Shown here: positions 8,678 to 18,600 of the stretch, piece after piece
Layout of the letters: each line of letters begins with the position of its first letter
How positions within the stretch are numbered: the first letter of the stretch is position 1
NCBI GenBank assembly: GCA_964476565.1
Contig: CAYZBG010000034.1
Coordinates: 1-51,145 of the forward strand
Direction: 5' to 3'
Origin: CAMAXB01 sp964476565
GTDB lineage: Bacteria > Verrucomicrobiota > Verrucomicrobiia > Opitutales > Opitutaceae
Length of the DNA stretch: 51,145 nt
The notes under the pieces: generated by a model
What the model was told of the DNA's origin: nothing
The model's database searches: none
Seen by the model: the letters and a program-made list of their open reading frames with translations, nothing else
Translations under genes and position numbers: made by a program

Positions 8678-10027
8678 TCAGACGAGGCGGTTTTCGTGCA
8701 TCACCCGCGCGTACCAGCGGGCGGAAAGCTTGGGCGTGCGCTTCTGGGAACGGTAGTCGACGTGGACAATGCCGAAGCGGCGCGTGTAGCCATCCTGCCA
8801 TTCGAAGTTGTCCATCAGCGACCAGAGGAAGTACCCGCGGACGGGAACGCCGTCACCGACCGCCCGGTGGAGCTCGCGCAGATAAGAGCGGAGGAACTCG
8901 CGGCGGTGCAGGTCAAAGACCTCGCCCTTGACCACGGGTTCGTCGTCGTAGCCGCAGCCGTTCTCGGTGATGTAGAGGGCCTTGGGGCCGTAGAGTTCGT
9001 GGACGAAGCGCGGACCCCAGTACAAGGCCTGGGGCGTGAGATCGTGCCAGGGGCTGTCGGTGCGCGGGTAATGCGACGGCATGGGCAACGTTTCCGGTGC
9101 TCCGCGAGAACCCGCGCGGACGAACTTGGCATTGTACACGTTGAGGCCGAGAAAATCGGTGGGCAGGCCGATCAGATCGAAGTCGCCGCGGGATACGCGC
9201 GGCCGGTCGGCCCCGCACGCGCGCAGGTATGCCGGAGCGTAGGCGCCGCGGTAGATCGGATCGAGCAGGTGGACGTTCCGTTGCGCGAACCAGCGCCGGG
9301 CGGCGGTGATGTCCGCGGCGGTCTCGGTGACGGGGACGCAGATCTCGCTGTTGTCGGTCAGGCCGACGCGCGCACCCCGTCTTCCGTGTTCGCGCACGGC
9401 GCGCACGGCATGGCCATGGCAGACGAGGGCGTGGTGGTACATCTGGTTGATGACCGCGGGCGGTTCCTCGCCTCCGGGGGCCTTGTCCCCGCCCGGAGCG
9501 TACGCGAGAACGGTGAAGCAGCGGATCTCGTTGAGCGTGATCCAGTGCTTCACGCGGTCGCCCAGGTGACGCACCACGGTGTCGGCGTAGGTCGCGAAGG
9601 CGTCGACGGTGACGCGGCTGCGCCAGCCGCCGCGGTCCTCGAGGGCCTGGGGCAGATCCCAGTGGAAAAGCGTGACCCAGGGCGTGATGCCCGCCTCCAG
9701 CAGGGCATCGATCAGGCGCGAGTAGTGGTCGAGCCCGCGCGGGTTGAGGGACCCGTCGCCGGCGGGGTAGATGCGCGGCCAGGCGAGGGAGAGGCGGTAG
9801 TGTTTCACGCCGAGGCTGCGCATCAGCGCGATGTCCTGCGGGTAGCGCCGGTAGTGATCGCAGGCCCTCTCGGGCGTATCACCGTTCAGGATACGGCCGG
9901 GACGGCGGCCGAAGGTGTCCCAGACGGAGGGACCCTTGCCGTCGGCGGAGGCGGCGCCCTCGATCTGGGTGGCGGCGGTGGCCACGCCCCAGACGAAGTT
10001 GCGGGGGAAGGAGAGGGTGGAGCTCAT
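8678..10027 (-). CDS. Beta-glucosidase/beta-galactosidase, GH1 family
   Basis: A 449-residue protein of standard GH1 length, a single TIM barrel. The acid/base E167 lies in TLNEIRC and the nucleophile E355 in LYITENG. FVWGVATAATQIEG near the N-terminus and YFLWSLMDNFEW near the C-terminus are family blocks. The usual TFNEP here reads TLNEI, so the conserved proline after the acid/base is replaced. GH1 enzymes remove beta-linked glucose, galactose, fucose and others from short glycans. No signal peptide is visible. It lies between the beta-helix gene (59 bases upstream) and GH36 (25 bases downstream), suggesting joint cytoplasmic trimming of imported sugars. Confidence 0.93.
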   Translation of the reverse strand: MSSTLSFPRNFVWGVATAATQIEGAASADGKGPSVWDTFGRRPGRILNGDTPERACDHYRRYPQDIALMRSLGVKHYRLSLAWPRIYPAGDGSLNPRGLDHYSRLIDALLEAGITPWVTLFHWDLPQALEDRGGWRSRVTVDAFATYADTVVRHLGDRVKHWITLNEIRCFTVLAYAPGGDKAPGGEEPPAVINQMYHHALVCHGHAVRAVREHGRRGARVGLTDNSEICVPVTETAADITAARRWFAQRNVHLLDPIYRGAYAPAYLRACGADRPRVSRGDFDLIGLPTDFLGLNVYNAKFVRAGSRGAPETLPMPSHYPRTDSPWHDLTPQALYWGPRFVHELYGPKALYITENGCGYDDEPVVKGEVFDLHRREFLRSYLRELHRAVGDGVPVRGYFLWSLMDNFEWQDGYTRRFGIVHVDYRSQKRTPKLSARWYARVMHENRLV

Positions 10028-10086
10028 GAAGGGCTTGGGCGGGGATCAGGGAGTTTACAGGCGGATCGCGATCGGGCGCTTCAGGG

Positions 10087-12279
10087 CTAGCGCGGATCCT
10101 TTCCAGTGCAAACGCTACCGGCTTGCCTCGGTCCTGCCTGGCTGACGTCGGGCAGACGAAAGCCGAGATCACGGGCCAGCGTCTCCGGGCTGCGGTACAC
10201 GGGAGGCGTGGACTGGAAATCGATCCCGGGGTCCTGAATCGTCGAATGCCGTTCGAGCCCGCGTCCCTGCAGATCGGCAAGGGTGAAGGTCCGCGGTCCG
10301 CCGAAGGGATCCCGCGCGGTGTGGTGAGGCCACGGTGCGTGGTCCCAGGCGACCAGCTCCGTGGTTCGGGCCTGATCCCAAAGGATGTTCGCCGCGAAGG
10401 TCACCTGCGGAGCGGCAAGGTAGTTCTCGTGATCGACGTAGATCGGTTGGCCTTCGCTCACGAGCACGTTGCCGGTGAACAGGCCTCCGGGAGCCGGGTA
10501 AGCGACCTCGTCGCCCCAGGGCTCCGGACAGATGCGCACGACCCCGGGCGTACGTGAAAGGGCGAAAAGGTTGCCGCGAACGAGGTTCTGGCGCCCCCAG
10601 TGTTCGTGATACGCTTCCGACTGGGTGCGCAGGACCACATTGCCTTCGACGGTGACGAACGATGCGCCCTGATCGAGGTAGATGCCCCAGGCTCCGTAGT
10701 TGGCCATGGCGAGATCGTGAACAACGTTCCCGCGCACCACGGTGCCCGGTTGGACGCCGAGGAGGTAGATCCCGCCGAGGTCGCTGAGGCCGGCGCGTCG
10801 ACCCAGGCCGTGGATGTGATTGTGCTCGATGCGAATCTCTCGGCTTATGCTCTCCTCATAGCCCCAGACCCAACCGCATGAAATTCCGCTGTAGGTGAGA
10901 TCGCTCAGGCGATTGTGTGCGATGACGTGGCGGTACCCGTGAAGCGTGGCGATGCCGCACGCTCCGGGAAAGACGTGCCCGTTGCCTTCGATGGTGTTGT
11001 CGGTGATCGCGAGATGGGAGGTATGTCGTTCCTGCGCGGATCCCGCGGCCCCGCCGTCCGCCAGGATACCCCCGGCACCGAGATCGCGCAGGGTGTTTCC
11101 GGAAAAGCGGAGTCGTGTGCAGCCTTCGGCCGCGACGATCCCGTGGAAGCCCGTGTGTTCGATCGTGCAGTCCTCGACGACGCAGTCGGCGGCATGGGTG
11201 AAGTGAAGCACGCCCGGGAGTTCGAAGGCGGCCTGAGGCGTGGTGGCGTAGGGACGTCCTTCCGGCGGAGGCCCGCCGAGGTTATGGGCGTAACTGTCGC
11301 GGGGTTTCCACGTGGCGGCGGGCCGCCCGGGTTCCCACCAGCGGCCGTGACCATCGGATTGGAGCCACTCGGTGTGGCAAAATTTGAGCCCGCGGAAATG
11401 TAGTCCCTGCACCACCGCTCCAGGTTCGCCGGCAACGCGCAGGAGTTGAAACGCGCGAGGCGCAAGGACGCGGGTATGCTCCGGGGACTCGCCGTCCCTG
11501 GGCAGGTAGATCAGACGGCCTTCCTTGCGGTCGTGGTACCATTGCCCTGGTTGCCGGAGAGCGGCGAAGACGTTTTCGAGTCGATACTTTGCCCAGCGGG
11601 GCGAGTAGCTGTCGCGCAGGCAGAAGATCGACTGGCGCGACGAGACGACGCGGCGCGTATCCGGATCGTACGACGCGATGGGCATGCGTTCGCTGACCCA
11701 GAAATGGCTGCAAATCACCTCGATGTCCGTGAGGTTGGCCCAGGACGGATCGATGTCGCCCGGGCGCGCGATGAAGGCGTGCGCTCCGTCGTAGAGTGCC
11801 GCGTCGAGATCGTGACCAGGCACCGACTCAATCCACAGCCATTCGTTCTCTGGAACGGGCCAGGCGGGTCGGGGTCTCCGTTGTCCATCGACGAAGAGCG
11901 AGCGAAGGCTGCAGCCGGCCGCCAGCAGCGGTGCCGCATCGGTCACCCAGGCCGCGCATCCGTTGATCGTGGTCTCGACCCAGCCACGCACCTCCACGCC
12001 GCCATCGAGGACGACCGGTCCGTCTCCGGCCGCTTCGTAGCTCACCGGCCCGGAGTCGCGCCCATCGAACTCCACGGGTGCGTCCAAGCGGTACAGTCCC
12101 GCATGCAGCAGAACGCGGACGGATGCGCCGGCCTGCTCTCGCACCGCACGTCGGGCGCGCTGGCGGGCCTCAAGCAGGCTGGCAACCGGACCGTCGGTGC
12201 GCGTGGCGTTCTCGGCCGCGAAGCGACCCGACCAGGTGTCGCGCCCGCCGGGGGCCACGTGGATCTCGACCGTGCGCAT
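10087..12279 (-). CDS. Right-handed parallel beta-helix protein, GH141-like
   Basis: A 730-residue protein. The N-terminus (MRTVEIHVAPGGRDTWSG) with LLEARQRARRA and VLLHAGLYRLDAPVEFDGRDSG is typical of large beta-helix glycan-active proteins that include family GH141. A mid-section beta domain (about 130-270) is followed by helix coils with recurring V-x-N-x-I patterns (LAITDNTIEGNGHVF, IRIEHNHIHGLG, VVRGNVVHDLA). GH141 members described so far act on fucose- or xylan-containing glycans, but the substrate here is not established. There is no signal peptide. The start at 12279 overlaps the stop of the kinase gene by one base (TGATG), a sign of translational coupling. An upstream extension of the frame is Arg-rich shadow coding inside the kinase gene and is rejected. 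Confidence 0.82.
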   Translation of the reverse strand: MRTVEIHVAPGGRDTWSGRFAAENATRTDGPVASLLEARQRARRAVREQAGASVRVLLHAGLYRLDAPVEFDGRDSGPVSYEAAGDGPVVLDGGVEVRGWVETTINGCAAWVTDAAPLLAAGCSLRSLFVDGQRRPRPAWPVPENEWLWIESVPGHDLDAALYDGAHAFIARPGDIDPSWANLTDIEVICSHFWVSERMPIASYDPDTRRVVSSRQSIFCLRDSYSPRWAKYRLENVFAALRQPGQWYHDRKEGRLIYLPRDGESPEHTRVLAPRAFQLLRVAGEPGAVVQGLHFRGLKFCHTEWLQSDGHGRWWEPGRPAATWKPRDSYAHNLGGPPPEGRPYATTPQAAFELPGVLHFTHAADCVVEDCTIEHTGFHGIVAAEGCTRLRFSGNTLRDLGAGGILADGGAAGSAQERHTSHLAITDNTIEGNGHVFPGACGIATLHGYRHVIAHNRLSDLTYSGISCGWVWGYEESISREIRIEHNHIHGLGRRAGLSDLGGIYLLGVQPGTVVRGNVVHDLAMANYGAWGIYLDQGASFVTVEGNVVLRTQSEAYHEHWGRQNLVRGNLFALSRTPGVVRICPEPWGDEVAYPAPGGLFTGNVLVSEGQPIYVDHENYLAAPQVTFAANILWDQARTTELVAWDHAPWPHHTARDPFGGPRTFTLADLQGRGLERHSTIQDPGIDFQSTPPVYRSPETLARDLGFRLPDVSQAGPRQAGSVCTGKDPR

Positions 12280-13430
12280 CAGGCAGCGAGGGGCAGGGCG
12301 ATCTCGAAGGTGGTGCCTGCCCCGGTACGGCTGACGACGCGCACGCCGCCGCCGTGTCCGCGCACGATGCCGAGCACGCTGGCGAGCCCGAGCCCACGAC
12401 CTTCGCCCTTGGTGCTGAAGAACGGCTCGAAAATGCGTTTCAGCGTGGCCGGCTCGATGCCGCAACCGTTGTCGGCGACGCCGATGAGGACAAAGCGGCC
12501 CGCCGAATTGACGGGGGAAAGCACGGCCGAGTCCATCCAGGTCCGGTCCAGCGCGGCAGTGCGAAGCGTCAGGCGGATTACGCCGCGGCGTTCGACGAGG
12601 GCGTCGGATGCGTTCATGATCAGGTTGAGCAGGATCTGGCGCATCTGGCCGGCGTCCGCCTGAACAGGGGGAAGGTCGGCCGGGAGATCCTGCTCGAGTC
12701 GGGAGTCCGGGGAGAGACTCACGGCGAGCAGGCGGCTCACGTCCTCGGTGATCTCCACCAGATTGACGCGTTCCTTCACGTGGTGGCCCCGGCCCGCGTA
12801 CATGAGGAGCTGCCGGCAGAGGTCGGTGGCGGCGTGGACGCCGGCGGCGATCTGTTCCAAATGTTCCTGTGCGGGGTTGTCCGCAGGGAGCTGGTGGGCG
12901 GCCAAGCTGGCGTGTCCGACGATGGTGGTGAGCAGATTCTTGAAGTCATGGGCGACGCCGCTGGCGAGCAGGCCGAGGCTTTCCAGGCGCTGCACGTCGG
13001 CCAGACGTGCCTCGGTGCGTCGGTGCTCCTCCTCCAGCCGCCGTCGCGCGGAGATGTCGCGAGCAATGCCCAGGATGTATTCGCGGCCGTCTATCAGGAC
13101 GAGCGTCGAGGAGTATTCGACGGGCACGAGGGTGCCGTCGCGTCGGCGGTGATCGTCCTCGCCCCGGATGATGCCGCCTTCGCGCAGCGATTGGATGCGC
13201 GAAAGCACGAGGGCGGGCGCGTGCGGGTGGAGGCTGAACTCATTGATGCTTCTTCCGAGCATCTCTTCCCGCGTGAGGCCCCGCAGACGGGCGGCCGCCT
13301 CGTTGCAGTCGACGATCCGCAGGGGCAAGTCGGGATCGTGGGGATCGAGGAGAACGACGCTGTCCGGCGATTGGTGGAAGAAGGCCGCGAAACGGCCCTC
13401 GCTGTCGTGAGGTCTGGGAGGGGAGCCCAT
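12279..13430 (-). CDS. PAS-domain histidine kinase, soluble
   Basis: A 383-residue kinase without membrane segments. A PAS domain spans about residues 12-128 (FHQSPDSVVLLDP to YILGIARDISAR) and is followed by a short coiled linker. The H-box histidine is H161 in ASGVAHDFKNLL, the N-box N273 in NLIMNASDAL, then DNGCGI, FEPFFSTK and GRGLGLA complete the ATPase domain. The HDFKN form and the domain order resemble NtrB-like or hybrid kinases, but no receiver domain is attached and no response regulator lies in the window. The ATG at 13430 is preferred; a TTG at 13442 would overlap the upstream stop by four bases. It lies inside a run of carbohydrate genes and is coupled to the next gene by TGATG. 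Confidence 0.93.
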   Translation of the reverse strand: MGSPPRPHDSEGRFAAFFHQSPDSVVLLDPHDPDLPLRIVDCNEAAARLRGLTREEMLGRSINEFSLHPHAPALVLSRIQSLREGGIIRGEDDHRRRDGTLVPVEYSSTLVLIDGREYILGIARDISARRRLEEEHRRTEARLADVQRLESLGLLASGVAHDFKNLLTTIVGHASLAAHQLPADNPAQEHLEQIAAGVHAATDLCRQLLMYAGRGHHVKERVNLVEITEDVSRLLAVSLSPDSRLEQDLPADLPPVQADAGQMRQILLNLIMNASDALVERRGVIRLTLRTAALDRTWMDSAVLSPVNSAGRFVLIGVADNGCGIEPATLKRIFEPFFSTKGEGRGLGLASVLGIVRGHGGGVRVVSRTGAGTTFEIALPLAA

Positions 13431-13438
13431 GGACGGCG

Positions 13439-15622
13439 TCAAGGTTGAGGCTGTGCCGGCACGGCCGCTTCGAAGGAATCGGCGAGCGTGATCTCATCGA
13501 GGGCGAAACTGCCCTTCCATCTCGTGCTGACGATTTCGAAGGACTCGGGGGCGAGGGCGCTCGCCGGGAGCGGCGCCCGCACGAGCGCCCCGCCGTCGAC
13601 CGGCGGTGCGGAAAGGTCCGACAGCTTCCAGACGCGGAGGGTCGTCTCCGGTCCGCCAAGATCGAGCCGCCCGGCGAGGAGAACGGGTGCGCCGAGTTCG
13701 ATGGGCAGTGCGCTCGGGGAGGATTGATCGCCGAGCACGGCGCGGATCTCGCCACGCTTCAACTCGACACCGAAGGCGGAGTCGCTGGCGCTCAGAAAGC
13801 GCAGCTTGAGCGCCGTGTCGGCCTGGTCCGATCGCACGAGGATGCTGAACCACACGGTGTCCTCGGGTTCGAAGGTCGCGGGCTGCCCGCTGAGCGTCCG
13901 CCGATAGATATGGTTGTCGCCGGGCTGGGACGTCGTCTGTGCGAGGGAACCTCCGGTGCGTTCGAGAGGCAGCGGGCTGACCAAGGCGTCCGGTCCGGCG
14001 ACGTGCAGCGGTTGACCGCTCTGTTCGGAGCGGCGCCAGGCACCCCCCCAGCCGTCGGCCGTTCCGCCGAGCCCGGTGAGTTCGCTGCCTTCCGGATAGG
14101 CGAAGCCCTCGTAGGCGATCACGTTCAGGTACTGTCCGGAGAGCACGATCGAACGCTCGTCGTCGCCGAGCGAAACACGCAGGCGGAGATAACGTTTGGA
14201 TTGGCTCGGCGCCGCACGATCGTCGCGAACGCGCACCGTTTCGCGTCCGCCAGGAAGCGGGGCGATCTGCTCGGGCGACGAGAGCAGCGACCAGTCCGAG
14301 CCGTTGTCCGATACGTCGACGGCGTACGTCACACCGGCGAGGACGACGGGGCGCTCATAGACCAGCACGAGGTGGCGCTGATCGTCGAACTCGAGCTGCG
14401 GCCGTGCGTCGTCGCCGTCGGCGGACGTCGGGGACAGGCCCAGGGCAAATTCCAGCAGGTTGACGAGGCCGTCGCCGTCAGGGTCGGCGCCGGGGCCGGT
14501 GACGGTGGCGTCGGAGGGACCGGGTCCCCAGGTACCGACGATCCACCCGGAGTAAGATGCGGTGGAGAGAAACGAGGCTTCCACGGTGGCATCGGCTTCG
14601 AGACGGAGGGAGGCGGGTGAGACGAAGCCGGAGAGGGCGCCGGACCAGCCGGAGAAGACGTAACCCGTGGCGGGAAACGCAGCGAGTTCGACGTCGGTCG
14701 GAATCGGGTAGGCCGGCAGGGCGGGATCGGCGACGATGGTGCCGTTCGTCGCAACGAGCGTAAGGGCGGCCGTGGCGGGAGCCGAATCGGCGCCGAGGAC
14801 GAGGCTGTCGAGCGTGACGTTGAAGTTCTGGCCCGCCGGAAGCTGGGTGCCGCCGCCGCGGGCGCTTTCGAAGTAGACGCCGACGGCCGTGAGGTTGTTG
14901 AAGGGGACCGGCTCAAAGGTCGTGCCGATGAAGCGCAACGTGGCCGGATCCCACCGCGCCCAGCGTTCGTCCGCGAGCGTGGCGCCGTTCAGGGAGACGA
15001 GGAGATTGGAAACGGCGGCGCCGCCGAAGGCCGAGCGGCTGGCGTAGTAGGTCTCGCCCTGACGCAGGACGAGGCGCAGGGCGGCGTTCGTCACGTTGTT
15101 GAACCAGACGGAAACGCCGTCGGAAGGTCCGCCCGCGAAGACGGCCCGCTCGGTCGCGAAGTCGCCGAGGAAACCGGGTTTGGCCCAGAGCAGCACGCCG
15201 CTGACCAGGTCGATCGCCTCGTTCGCCGAGGTGTTGAAGCCGATGCGCACCCGGTCGGGGTTCGGGTCGTTCTGGTTGAGAGTCGTGGTGAAGCTGGCGG
15301 AGGGCGTGACGGTGGCGGCATTCAGGCGGACGACCTGGATGCCGCCATGGAACACCGCACCGGGGGCAGAGGCAGCCCAGCCGGCCGTGGGACTGAGCGG
15401 TGCCGAGTCGCTGAACGGAATGACGTCGCGCACGTCGTCGGTGGACCCGTCGCCGTCGAAATCGCCGACCTCGTTGTTCAGCACGGGGCGGCCGAAGACC
15501 GCGCCGGAGGTCGTGTAGTTGACGGCGCCGAAGCTCACCACGACTTCCGCCGGGAGCGGGGCGGCGGACAGGAGCAGCAGGGCGGGGAGGGAGAGGAGGC
15601 GGTACATGGCGGCGGGGGTCAT
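13439..15622 (-). CDS. Secreted protein with InlB-type repeat and calcium loop, unknown function
   Basis: A 727-residue protein with a signal peptide at about 1-25 (LLSLPALLLLSAAPLPA). Residues about 26-280 form a beta-rich domain that is not recognised. Residues about 287-352 (LTLVATNGTIVADP to GYVFSGWSGAL to VEASF) match the divergent InlB B-repeat. ADPDGDGLVNLLEFALGLSP at about 379-398 is the calcium-binding linker common in secreted proteins of this lineage. The C-terminal 220 residues look like a lectin-type beta-sandwich (FAYPEGSELTGLGG to WKGSFALDEITL). No catalytic motif is seen. The ATG at 15622 overlaps the stop of the GH55-like gene by four bases (ATGA), so the two are probably made together. 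Confidence 0.78.
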   Translation of the reverse strand: MTPAAMYRLLSLPALLLLSAAPLPAEVVVSFGAVNYTTSGAVFGRPVLNNEVGDFDGDGSTDDVRDVIPFSDSAPLSPTAGWAASAPGAVFHGGIQVVRLNAATVTPSASFTTTLNQNDPNPDRVRIGFNTSANEAIDLVSGVLLWAKPGFLGDFATERAVFAGGPSDGVSVWFNNVTNAALRLVLRQGETYYASRSAFGGAAVSNLLVSLNGATLADERWARWDPATLRFIGTTFEPVPFNNLTAVGVYFESARGGGTQLPAGQNFNVTLDSLVLGADSAPATAALTLVATNGTIVADPALPAYPIPTDVELAAFPATGYVFSGWSGALSGFVSPASLRLEADATVEASFLSTASYSGWIVGTWGPGPSDATVTGPGADPDGDGLVNLLEFALGLSPTSADGDDARPQLEFDDQRHLVLVYERPVVLAGVTYAVDVSDNGSDWSLLSSPEQIAPLPGGRETVRVRDDRAAPSQSKRYLRLRVSLGDDERSIVLSGQYLNVIAYEGFAYPEGSELTGLGGTADGWGGAWRRSEQSGQPLHVAGPDALVSPLPLERTGGSLAQTTSQPGDNHIYRRTLSGQPATFEPEDTVWFSILVRSDQADTALKLRFLSASDSAFGVELKRGEIRAVLGDQSSPSALPIELGAPVLLAGRLDLGGPETTLRVWKLSDLSAPPVDGGALVRAPLPASALAPESFEIVSTRWKGSFALDEITLADSFEAAVPAQPQP

Positions 15623-18600
15623 TGCACGACGACGATGAAGGGACGCTCGACGGTGCGTTCGCCGTCGGAAACGAGACAGGTGAAGCGGTAGATGCCGCGG
15701 GAGGAGAACGTGACCTGGGTCGAGCCCGCCGTCGGCGTGGCGAAAGTGGCGGCGGGGGCGCGCGTGGCGGACCACTGATAGGTGAGGGCTCCGCCGGCGG
15801 GCCGGCCGTCGTCCGTCGCGTTGACGGTGAAGGTCAGCGAAACCGGGAGCGACCCGCCGACGTAGAGCGGGCGTGTCCCGGGTTCGACCTCTCCAAGAAC
15901 CGGAGGCGCGTTTGGAGGCGGGGGAGGCCCGAGGTAGCGGAGGGCGAGCGTTTCGGAGACCTCGGCGCGGAGCGCCGGCGAATGGACGCCATTGTATCCG
16001 ATCAGCGCGTACACCAGGCCCTCGAAGTAGTAGCCGCCGAGACGGCGGGGAACGTCGAGATCGTGGAAGCGGGTGCTCTCGGTCACACCGCCGAAGACGG
16101 TCTGATCGAGGTGGGTATCGAGGACCCCGCCGTTGGTCCCGGGGATGGGCACCGGGCCGAGTTCGAGGCGGTTGAGGGAGGCCTCGAGCGTCGCCGCCGT
16201 CCCGTCAAGATGCAGGGCCAGCACGTAACGGCTGCCCGGCTGCACGGGGGCGCTGCGGAAGACCTCGTTCCAGAGCGCGGTGGTCTGCAGGCGGTTGTAG
16301 GCGCAGACGTAGAGGCGTCCTTCGACGACGTAGACCGTGATGCCGCGACCGTTCCCGCCCTGCTCGTAGATCATCTGGCGACGGGTGACATCGGAACCGG
16401 TGCGGAACGCGAGGTAGTAGCTACGCCCTGGATACGGGCCGGCGGCCTGCAGGGAGTCGCTCTTCGGGAGGAAGAGCAGGGTGTCGTCGAAGGCGAGGGC
16501 TGCGGCAGGACGGACCTCTCCGTCGTCCGCGAGCCAGCGGGGCGTCCGCTCGACCGCGGTCAGCGTCGCGTGATTCCCCGCAGGGCTCAGGTCGTACCAG
16601 GTGAGCACACGATCGCCCGCGGGCGCGAACGCAAGGTCGCCGCCGGCCTCGAAGTGAAGGATCTGGTTCTCGGAAGGAAGGGACGTGGCCGGACGGTCGC
16701 CGTCGAGCACGGAGAGGGTGAGGAGCGCGGGCGACCCCGCGAGGTAGCCGGCGCCGGGAGCGACGGTGACCCCGAGCGTCTCCACGGATTCGGAGGCGCC
16801 GTCGGCCCGGAAGGAAACCGGAATCTCGACCTGCCGGACTCCGGCAGGAATCGAAACCGTCGCCGGCGGCGCGTCGAGGTCGGCCCCGAACGCAACCGTG
16901 CCGGTGTATCCGAGTGCGACCTCCAGGGCGGGGCCGGTGTCGCCGGTGCGGACGAGGCGAAGGGCCAGTGGCGATCCGCCCTCCCGGGCGGCCACCTCAG
17001 TCGCCTCAAGATGGACGCGCGGCAGGCGCAGGGGATTGGACGGAGCCGGAGGCACGCCGCGGAAGAGGGCGTAGCCCACCCCGTTCACACCCTGCCGCGG
17101 TGCCGCGTTGGTGCGGGAGAGTTCGGTGCGCACCCCGTCGCGCTCCTCGGCCACGACGATCTCAAAGGGCTCGCCCTGGAAATCCGTCAGAGTGTTGAAG
17201 GTGAGCGCGTGGGCACTGTCGACGGACTCGAAGAGCGGCAGGTAGTGCGGAGGCTCGTGATTCTGGTAGAAGACGCCGCCGAGCAGTTCGGTGCGGCCCC
17301 CGCCGAGCGTGCGCAGGGCGGTCGAGGCGCGCTCGGTCTTCATGCCGAGAACCCAGAGGTCGCCGCCGCGGTTGACTGCCTTGGCGTGATAGTAGGGCTC
17401 GGGATTGAACTGACGCACCCAGACGGACTGCGGATAGTCGAAGGCGAAGCTTTCGCCGTTCTCGTGCGAGGAGACGTCGGCGAGGAAGAGCCGGCCGGCT
17501 CCGGGACCGTTGCGAAACGACGGGAAGAGGGCGTGTTGAATCGTGAGCGTTCGTCCGGACGTATGTGACAGGCCGGCGGCGAAGAGATCGAAGCCGGAGC
17601 CGCGCAGCTGAAACTTTTCCAAGGTCAGCGGCGTCGAGGCGTCGTCGGCGATCTGCAAGGCGGCCGGAACGGGACCGCGGGCGGGGAAGGCGGCGCCGGC
17701 GACAACCTGGAGGTTCGCCCAGTTGAAGTCGACGTGGCGCACCGTGGCGGGGAACGTGAGCGGCGCGGCGAGGGTGTACGTTCCCGGAGCGAAGAGCACG
17801 CCGGGACGGCCGGACGAGAGCGCGGCCTGGAGGGCGGCGCTGTCGTCGAGGCCGTCGCCCGGCACGGCCCCGAAGTCGGTGACCAGAGCCCAGTCGCCGG
17901 GGGCGAGGCCGCCGGCCCGCGGGGTTTCCTCGACGGGCAGTCGCAGGCTTCCCTGGGCTGCGCCCCAGAGGCCGCCGGGCGCGCCCGAGGCGTAGTCGGC
18001 CAGGTAGGAGCCGTCCACGCCGACACCGGCGAGGCGCAGGGCGCTGGCGTAGCCTGAGGCGAGCACGTTGCGTGCACGCAGGTGTCCCGCGTCGAGTTCG
18101 ATCGCGTGACGGCCGGGCTCGCCGCCCTTTAACTCCGAGTCGAGCAGGACAACGAGGCCGGAGGCGTCGGTTTGCACGAGGGCGGGGACACGGTTGTCGC
18201 TGCGCAAGCCGCGGATCGCGAGCGTGTGCGTCTCGTTGCGCAGGCCGGCGACCGACTGGTTCTCGAGGCGGATGTGCTCCAGTGTCATGACGTACTGGCT
18301 GCGCGCAAGGATGCCCGTCGCGAATCCGTGGATACGCACGCCGGTCACGAAACCCGGTCCGGTGTTCTTGCGATCGAGGGCGAGGCCCACGAGTCCCTGG
18401 CCGTCCGCCGACCGGATGACGACGTCCTTCAGCACTCCCTGGTTGCTTGCGTGGTAGTCGATGCCGACCGCCCCGGGGTTGCCGTGGCCGACGTCGACGG
18501 TGAAGTTGACGAGGTTGTTGTGAAAGGCGAGGTGACCCTCGCCGAGCGCCCGGCCGTAGGGATTGGCGGGATTCGCGTACCAGGCGGGATTGTCGTCCGA

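Noticed and set aside
12280..12465. Upstream extension of the GH141-like gene
   Set aside because: Arg-rich residues that overlap the coding of the histidine kinase; ATG at 12279 is coupled to the kinase stop.
15622..17568. 648-residue plus-strand frame opposite the double beta-helix gene
   Set aside because: No recognisable domain, biased composition, and the minus strand has a complete multi-domain protein with signal peptide.
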